From: Propionibacteriaceae bacterium
Lineage (GTDB): Bacteria; Actinomycetota; Actinomycetes; Propionibacteriales; Propionibacteriaceae
Length of the DNA stretch: 21,042 nt
Assembly (NCBI GenBank): GCA_024636075.1
Contig: JAGXHS010000102.1
Coordinates: forward strand, 1 to 21,042
Direction: 5' to 3'
Each line of letters starts with the position of its first letter. The first letter of the stretch is position 1. Below are positions 16,377-21,042 of this stretch, one piece after another. A program made the translations under genes and the position numbers. Under the pieces are notes generated by a model. It made no database searches. It had not been told where the DNA came from and saw nothing but the letters and a program-made list of their open reading frames with translations.

Positions 16377-17366
16377 GTGCACACCTTCGACGAATCCCAG
16401 CCCCCGGCCGGCGCGGCGCCCCCTGATCAGCCGCGCGGCGAGACGGGCGACGACGCGCTGTTCGAGGTGCCCGCCGATGAGAAGCACGATTTGGGTCCGG
16501 CGAAGGAGAGGGTCGAGGCTGACAAACTGGGTCCGACCGGACGGGTCTTCCCCGATCTCCCTGAACCCACGCCACCCGGGGACGGCCCCAAGCACGCCAT
16601 CGTGGTGGCGCTGTGCAACCAGAAGGGCGGCGTCGGCAAGACGACCACCACGATCAATCTGGGCGCCGCCCTGGTGGAGACCGGGCGTCGGGTGCTGCTG
16701 GTGGATTTCGATCAGCAGGGTTCGCTGTCGGTGGGGCTGGGGGTGAATCCGCACACCCTGCAGAACAGCATCTACGACTTGATGCTGAGTCGGCAGTACT
16801 CCGTCGACGAGGTGATCAACGAGACCACCATCGAGGGCCTGGACATTCTGCCGAGCAACATCGACCTGTCGGCCGCCGAGATGCAGCTCGTCAGCGAAGT
16901 GGCCCGGGAGCAGACCCTGAAGCGGGTGCTGGACAAGGCGCGTGACCGCTACGACTTCATCCTGATCGACTGTGCTCCGTCTCTGGGGCTGCTCACGGTG
17001 AATGCGCTGACAGCGGCCGACAAGGTGATCATGCCGCTGGAGTGCGAGTTCTTCGCCCTGCGCGGCATTGCGCTGCTGACCGACACGATCACCAAGGTGC
17101 AGGATCGGCTCAACTCCAATCTGGAGGCGCTCGGCATCGTGGGCACGATGTACGACGCACGGACTCTGCACAGTCGCGAGGTCCTCGAACGGGTGGTGGA
17201 GGCATTCGGGGAGGTGGTCTTCCACTCGGTGATCCGACGCACCATCAAGTTTCCCGAGACCACCGTTGCGGGGGAGCCAATCACCACCTACGCCTCGTCG
17301 TCGCCCGGCGCCACGGCCTATCGCTCGCTGGCCAGGGAGGTGCTCGCCCGATGCCGGAACGGGTGA
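16377..17366 (+). CDS. parA: Orphan ParA-family (Soj-like) ATPase
   Basis: A 329-residue ParA/MinD-superfamily ATPase. The first ~78 residues are acidic, Pro-rich and probably disordered. Then come the deviant Walker A CNQKGGVGKTTTT (from Lys83), LLVDFDQQGSLSVGLG, and the Walker B region FILIDCAPSLGLLTVNAL. The C-terminal FPETTVAGEPITTYA is typical of Soj-like ParA. No parB or parS is present, so this is not the origin-proximal pair but the ParA-like gene that sits before scpAB in actinomycetes (Rv1708 position). The GTG at 16377 has GGAAGGA six bases upstream. The gene overlaps the next small ORF by 16 bases. Confidence 0.9.
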   Translation: MHTFDESQPPAGAAPPDQPRGETGDDALFEVPADEKHDLGPAKERVEADKLGPTGRVFPDLPEPTPPGDGPKHAIVVALCNQKGGVGKTTTTINLGAALVETGRRVLLVDFDQQGSLSVGLGVNPHTLQNSIYDLMLSRQYSVDEVINETTIEGLDILPSNIDLSAAEMQLVSEVAREQTLKRVLDKARDRYDFILIDCAPSLGLLTVNALTAADKVIMPLECEFFALRGIALLTDTITKVQDRLNSNLEALGIVGTMYDARTLHSREVLERVVEAFGEVVFHSVIRRTIKFPETTVAGEPITTYASSSPGATAYRSLAREVLARCRNG

Positions 17367-17470
17367 GGCTGCCGGGCCGTCTGGTGCGGGCAGCGATCGC
17401 GATGGCGGTCGCCGATGTCGAGGCACAGGGAGCGGACGCCGAGCTGGTCAGCCGGTTGCAGGCCTCGTGA
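17351..17470 (+). CDS. 39-residue protein overlapping parA and scpA
   Basis: A short frame, MPERVRLPGRL ... SRLQAS. It has an excellent ribosome site, AGGGAGGTG, eight bases before its ATG, inside the end of parA. Its stop overlaps the scpA start as GTGA (17467-17470), the standard arrangement for translational coupling. The peptide is Arg-rich at the start and forms a likely amphipathic helix (LVRAAIAMAVADVEAQG) followed by a second short helix. No family is recognised. It fills what would otherwise be a 100-base gap in a cluster where all neighbours overlap, so it is probably translated. It may be a real small partner of ParA/ScpAB or merely a leader that couples scpA translation. Confidence 0.6.
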   Translation: MPERVRLPGRLVRAAIAMAVADVEAQGADAELVSRLQAS

Positions 17471-18294
17471 GTGTGGACGCCGCCGCCGAAGATCACGTCG
17501 ACGACGCCTTCCGGGTCCGGCTGGTCAACTTCGAGGGCCCCTTCGACCTGCTGGTGCAACTGATCAGCAAGCACAAACTGGACGTCACCGAGATCGCCCT
17601 CTCGAGGGTGACCGACGACTTCATCGCACACATCAAACGGCACGGCGAACAGTGGGACCTGGATCAGACCAGTTCCTTCCTGGTGGTGGCGGCCACGTTG
17701 CTGGACCTGAAAGCGGCCAGGTTGTTGCCGTCAGGGGAAGTGGAGGACGCCGAGGACCTGGCGCTGTTGGAGGCCCGCGACCTGCTGTTCGCCCGCTTGT
17801 TGCAGTACCGGGCCTACAAGCTGGTCTCCCGGTGGCTGGGTGAGCGGCTGGACGCGGAATCCGGCCGCCATCCGCGACCCGGGGGACTGGAACCGCAGTT
17901 CGCCAGACTGTTGCCCGAGGTGAGGATCCCGGTGAGTCCGGAGCGGTTCGCGCAGATCGCTGAGCGGGCGTTGACCCCGGAGGAACCCGCCCAGGTCTCG
18001 CTGGAACACCTGCACGGAGCCAGGGTCAATGTTCAGGAACAGGCCGGCATCGTCGTCGACAGGTTACGACGACGCCGATCGTTGACCTTTCGGGCGCTCA
18101 CTGGCGACGCGGACACCGTGACCACGGTGGCTCGGTTCCTTGCCCTGCTGGAGCTGTTCCGTGAGGGTGCCGTTGCCTTTGAGCAGCTGACCGCGTTGGG
18201 CGAGCTGACCATCCGATGGATCGGCGACGAGGCTGGTGAGCTGCAGATCTCCGACGAGTTCGACACCGATGAGACACCCGAACAGGACACCTGA
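17467..18294 (+). CDS. scpA: ScpA, kleisin subunit of the SMC condensin complex
   Basis: A 275-residue kleisin that bridges the SMC heads and binds ScpB during chromosome condensation. The N-terminal domain shows RLVNFEGPFDLLVQLISKHKLDV and FLVVAATLLDLKAARLLP, both hallmarks of ScpA (PF02616). The C-terminal winged helix includes AVAFEQLTALGELTIRW. The GTG at 17467 is chosen because it overlaps the stop of the 39-residue ORF and has GCAGG five bases upstream; the frame stays open further upstream but would overlap parA. scpB begins on the stop codon. Confidence 0.94.
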   Translation: MSVDAAAEDHVDDAFRVRLVNFEGPFDLLVQLISKHKLDVTEIALSRVTDDFIAHIKRHGEQWDLDQTSSFLVVAATLLDLKAARLLPSGEVEDAEDLALLEARDLLFARLLQYRAYKLVSRWLGERLDAESGRHPRPGGLEPQFARLLPEVRIPVSPERFAQIAERALTPEEPAQVSLEHLHGARVNVQEQAGIVVDRLRRRRSLTFRALTGDADTVTTVARFLALLELFREGAVAFEQLTALGELTIRWIGDEAGELQISDEFDTDETPEQDT

Positions 18295-18969
18295 TGACTG
18301 ACGAGCAGCACGAGACGATCACGGCGCACGTCGGACCGGCCGATCTCAGTGGCCCGATCGAGGCATTGCTGCTGATGGCCGAGGAGCCGATGGCTGCCGC
18401 CACCCTGGCTGAAGCGCTGGGCGTTCCGATGGCTCCGGTGGAGCAGTGCCTGGCCGACTTGGCGCGGTTCTACGACGAGACCGGCCGTGGTTTCGAACTG
18501 CGTCACATCGCCGGTGGCTGGCGCTACTCCGCGCGCCGAGCACGCCGAGCTGATCGGCGCCTGGGTCGTCAGCGGTCAGCACGGTCGGCTGTCACAGGCC
18601 GCATTGGAGACCTTGTCGGTGATCGCCTACTCCCAGCCGATCTCGCGGAGCAGGGTCTCTGCCGTGCGTGGCGTCAACGTCGACGGCGTGGTCCGCACCC
18701 TGCTGGCGCGCAACCTGATCGCCGAAGCGGGACAGGGTGAAGCTTCAGGAGCGATGCTGTTCTGCACCACCGACTACTTCCTGGAACGGATGGGCATCGC
18801 CAGCATCGATGAGCTGCCGCCGATCGCACAGCACCTGCCGGATGCCGAAACGCTGGCAGCGGAGCTGTCACAGCTGGCCACCGAGGCAGCCGTCGCCGAC
18901 GTGGCAACCGCCACTGACAGCACAGTCGGCGGTGAACGGGCGCAGCCGGAGTCGCCGGAAGCCGACTGA
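18294..18969 (+). pseudogene. scpB: ScpB, condensin subunit, interrupted by a frameshift
   Basis: The ScpB homology is split between two frames. Residues 1-79 (to FELRHIAGGWRYS) read from the ATG at 18294. The rest reads in the +1 frame from about 18532 (RAEHAELIGAWVVSGQHGRL, then the winged-helix core ALETLSVIAYSQPISR and VSAVRGVNVDGVVRTLLARN) to the TGA at 18967-18969. The break lies in the GC run at 18529-18537 and needs one surplus base or two missing bases. Without it the product would be about 224 residues, a normal ScpB length. Both halves are well conserved with no other damage, so an assembly or sequencing error, or a very recent mutation, is more likely than an old pseudogene. If uncorrected, the protein loses its second winged helix. 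Confidence 0.85.
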
Positions 18970-18974
18970 GCTTC

Positions 18975-19011
18975 TAGACTGGAGGGTCCCACGCTGTTGG
19001 GCGACAAGGAG
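18975..19011 (+). promoter_or_regulatory. Possible -10 and ribosome site of rluB
   Basis: TAGACT (18975-18980) could be a -10 with a start near 18987 and a 30-nt leader. AAGGAG (19006-19011) lies five bases before the rluB ATG. The -35 region is poor. This is the only gap of more than 45 bases between parA and pafA. Confidence 0.35.
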
Positions 19012-19016
19012 ACTCG

Positions 19017-19760
19017 ATGAGTGATCAGCACGATCCGCAGGGCATTCGCCTGCAGAAGGTGCTTGCCCAGGCAGGCATCGCGTCCCGGCGCGGGAGTGAG
19101 CAACTGATCGCGGACGCCCGGGTCGAGGTCAACGGCAACCTGGTGACCGAGCTGGGTACCCGGGTCGACCCCGAGCAGGACACGATCCGGGTGGACGGAG
19201 CCCGGATTCCGCCGCCGCGGCGTCATCTGTACCTGGTGCTGAACAAACCCCGTGGCTTCGTGTCCACCATGGATGACCCCGAAGGTCGCCGCAACCTGTC
19301 CGACCTGCTCGGGGTGAAGCAGCAGCATCTCTTCCACGTCGGTCGATTGGACACCGAAACCGAAGGGTTGATCCTGCTCACCAACGACGGTGAGTTCGCC
19401 CACCGAATGGCCCACCCCTCCTATCAGGTGTCGAAGACCTACCTGGTGGAGGTCGAAGGATTGCTGGACAACAAGACCATTCGCCGGTTGGAGAAGGGGC
19501 TGCGCCTCGAGGACGGTCCGGTCAAGCCGGACAAGGTGAAGCTGGTCACCCGAGCCGAGAACCGCAGCATGCTGACGATCAGCCTGCACGAGGGCCGTAA
19601 CCGCGTCATCCGACGAATGATGGATTCGGTTGCGCACCCGGTGCGCCAGCTTTCCCGGACCGCCATCGGCCCGGTCCGGCTGGGTCAGCTGCCGTCCGGT
19701 GAGAGCCGCGAACTGACCCGCGAGGAGCTCGGAGCGCTGCTCGATCTCGTCGGGATGTGA
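19017..19760 (+). CDS. rluB: 23S rRNA pseudouridine synthase, RluB/RsuA family
   Basis: A 247-residue enzyme. An N-terminal S4 domain (IRLQKVLAQAGIASRRGSEQ) is followed by the catalytic RsuA/RluB domain with LVLNKPRGFVSTMDD, the catalytic Asp112 in GRLDTETEGLILLTNDG, and EGRNRVIRRMMDSV. RluB modifies U2605 of 23S rRNA in E. coli; actinobacterial members after scpB are taken as the equivalent. In mycobacteria the next genes are cmk and der; here pafA follows after three bases. Confidence 0.94.
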   Translation: MSDQHDPQGIRLQKVLAQAGIASRRGSEQLIADARVEVNGNLVTELGTRVDPEQDTIRVDGARIPPPRRHLYLVLNKPRGFVSTMDDPEGRRNLSDLLGVKQQHLFHVGRLDTETEGLILLTNDGEFAHRMAHPSYQVSKTYLVEVEGLLDNKTIRRLEKGLRLEDGPVKPDKVKLVTRAENRSMLTISLHEGRNRVIRRMMDSVAHPVRQLSRTAIGPVRLGQLPSGESRELTREELGALLDLVGM

Positions 19761-19763
19761 ACG

Positions 19764-21023
19764 ATGGTCTTCCTGCCGCGGCGGGTGCACGGACTGGAGA
19801 CCGAGTACGGGCTCAGTGCCCGGGTGCAGACCACGCACGGCTGGAGGCGGCTCGGCTCCGACGAAGCCGCTCAGGTGTTGTTCGCGCCCGTCGTGCAGGA
19901 GCACTCCGCCACCAACACGTTCCTGCGCAACGGCGGTCGGCTCTATCTGGACGTCGGCTCGCATCCCGAGTACGCGACCGCCGAGTGCTCCAGTCTGTTG
20001 GATCTCGTCGCCCAGGATGCTGCCGGGGATCTGATCTTCGACCAGTTGTGCAGCCGCGCGGTGCAAAAGCTGGCTGGCGAGGGGATCACGGCGCGCATCT
20101 CGTTGTTCAAGAACAACACCGATTCCCACGGCAATTCCTACGGCAGCCATGAGAACTACCAGATCGCCCGTGCCGCGGGATTGGAAGAGGTGGTCCACGG
20201 CCTGACGCCCTTCCTGGTCACACGGCAGTTGATCGCTGGTGCCGGGAAGTGGGTCAGCTCACCGCGAGGCGGCCACTTCGCACTCAGTCAACGCGCGCAT
20301 CACATGTGGGATCCGATGTCGTCGGCGACGACCCGCACCCGCCCGATGGTGAACACCCGCGACGAACCCCACGCAGATCCGAGCAGGTTTCGCAGACTGC
20401 ATGTCATCGTGGGTGATTCGAACCTGTCCCGGAGCACGGTGTGGCTGAAGTTCGGCGCCACCGAGTTGGTGCTGCGTGCGCTCGAGGACGGAGTGGTTTT
20501 CGATGATCTCGCGTTGGTCGATCCGGGCGTCGCCATCCGACAGGTCAGCGCCGACGTCACCGGGCGGGCCAGCGTCGAGGGGCGCAACGGTCCCTTGACC
20601 GCGCTCGGCGTGCAACGCACCATTTGGGAGCGGGTCGCTGAGTTCTGCGCCGACGATCCCCAGCTGCTCAGCAGCCACGCGCTGTGGGGTGAGGTGTTGG
20701 ACGCCCTCGCTGATCGGCGGCTGGCTCGGGTCGCGACCAGGATCGATTGGGTGATCAAGCTGCGGATGATGAGTCGATGGTTGCAGCGTGCCGGGGCGCC
20801 GGCCAGCCAGGATGCTGATCAACTCGAGCAGCAGCTGGCGCAGCTCGATCTCTCCTACCACGACATCCATGCAGGCCAAGGGGTCTACGCAGCGGCGCGA
20901 CGCCGCGGACTCGTTGACGAGGTGGTGGGTGATCGATTCATCCAGCACGCCACCAACCATCCTCCCACCGACACCCGGGCTGCATTGCGGGGGCGTTTCG
21001 TGCAGGCGGCCCAGGCCCATCGC
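19764..21023 (+). CDS. pafA: PafA, Pup-protein ligase (3' truncated by contig end)
   Basis: 420 residues are present of an expected ~450. PafA joins the C-terminal Glu of the small protein Pup to lysines, marking proteins for the bacterial proteasome. It is a glutamine-synthetase/carboxylate-amine ligase-like enzyme. Visible family blocks: HGLETEYG (10-16), NTFLRNGGRLYLDVGSHPEY with the catalytic-base Asp63, LFKNNTDSHGNSYGSHENY, PFLVTRQLIAGAGK, VNTRDEPHADPSRFRRLHVI, TRIDWVIK and LSYHDI. It resembles PafA rather than Dop in the F-L-R-N-G-x-R-L-Y-L-D block and in lacking the Dop loop after G-x-E-x-E-Y-G. The N-terminal 50 residues are divergent. The frame runs without stop into adapter sequence; the missing end should be the conserved D-F-T-V-D-W part. 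pup, dop and prcBA are not in the window. Confidence 0.92.
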
Positions 21024-21042
21024 CTGTCTCTTATACACATCT
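21024..21042. other. Nextera/Tn5 mosaic-end adapter (artefact)
   Basis: The last 19 bases, CTGTCTCTTATACACATCT, are exactly the Tn5 mosaic end used in Nextera libraries. They are not genomic. The minus-strand frame that enters here starts MYKRQ, a familiar sign of translated Nextera adapter. Confidence 0.98.

Noticed and set aside
16377..17366. parA as a sign of a replication origin or plasmid
   Set aside because: There is no parB, no parS-like 16-mer and no replication gene; the context is the scpAB cluster.
18525..18540. Programmed +1 frameshift in scpB
   Set aside because: No shift-prone codon next to a stop and no stimulatory element is seen, and the first frame runs on for about 200 bases before stopping. 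I prefer an error or recent mutation.
18774..20198. Minus-strand frame of 474 residues over rluB and pafA
   Set aside because: It is antisense to two well-recognised genes and its sequence is low in hydrophobic core and rich in Gln and His; a shadow frame.

Overview
This window is one end of a contig from a GC-rich actinomycete. Three things point there: conserved actinobacterial gene order (small ORF-tlyA-nadK-recN, then pyrG-Nudix-xerD-parA-scpA-scpB-rluB, the same series I recall around Rv1693-Rv1711 in Mycobacterium tuberculosis), a Pup ligase gene (pafA), and frequent GTG starts. I would guess Propionibacteriales or a relative, but the sequence alone does not settle the order. The last 19 bases are Nextera/Tn5 mosaic-end adapter, so the right-hand end is a library artefact.

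Left part (1-5211), mostly accessory and on the minus strand. After the tail of an unidentified plus-strand gene come a secreted M15-type peptidase with Ig-like repeats and, 18 bases behind it, a lipoprotein. Next are a TerC/Alx-family membrane protein and a small winged-helix regulator upstream of it. The stretch 4478-5332 is the least orderly part. It holds a possible operator, a doubtful small ORF, a 31-bp tandem duplication and a 46-codon remnant of the N-terminus of a cation P-type ATPase.

Middle (5212-10961): one tightly packed plus-strand operon. A biotin ECF transporter (bioY-bioM-bioN) runs by overlapping codons into a small conserved ORF, tlyA (rRNA 2'-O-methyltransferase/S4 protein), nadK and recN. 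Gaps are never more than 4 nt, so biotin uptake, ribosome modification, NADP supply and DNA repair probably share one transcript.

Right part (10962-21042): where I would expect the recN-steA-mctB-pyrG order of mycobacteria there is a short ribokinase-like gene with altered active-site motifs and, convergent with it, an ATP-dependent DNA ligase of the LigC type. Then come pyrG, an ADP-ribose pyrophosphatase-like Nudix gene, xerD, an orphan parA, a 39-codon ORF that overlaps both parA and scpA, scpA, scpB (broken by a one-base-equivalent frameshift), rluB and pafA. PafA is cut by the adapter near its C-terminus. The xerD-parA-scpA-scpB group serves chromosome dimer resolution, segregation and condensation.

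I see no CRISPR array, tRNA, rRNA, intact insertion sequence, phage gene or recognisable defence system. Most of the window is housekeeping. The best leads are the 39-aa ORF between parA and scpA, the degenerate ribokinase in the steA/mctB position, the scpB frameshift, the peptidase-lipoprotein pair and the scarred region at 4478-5332.
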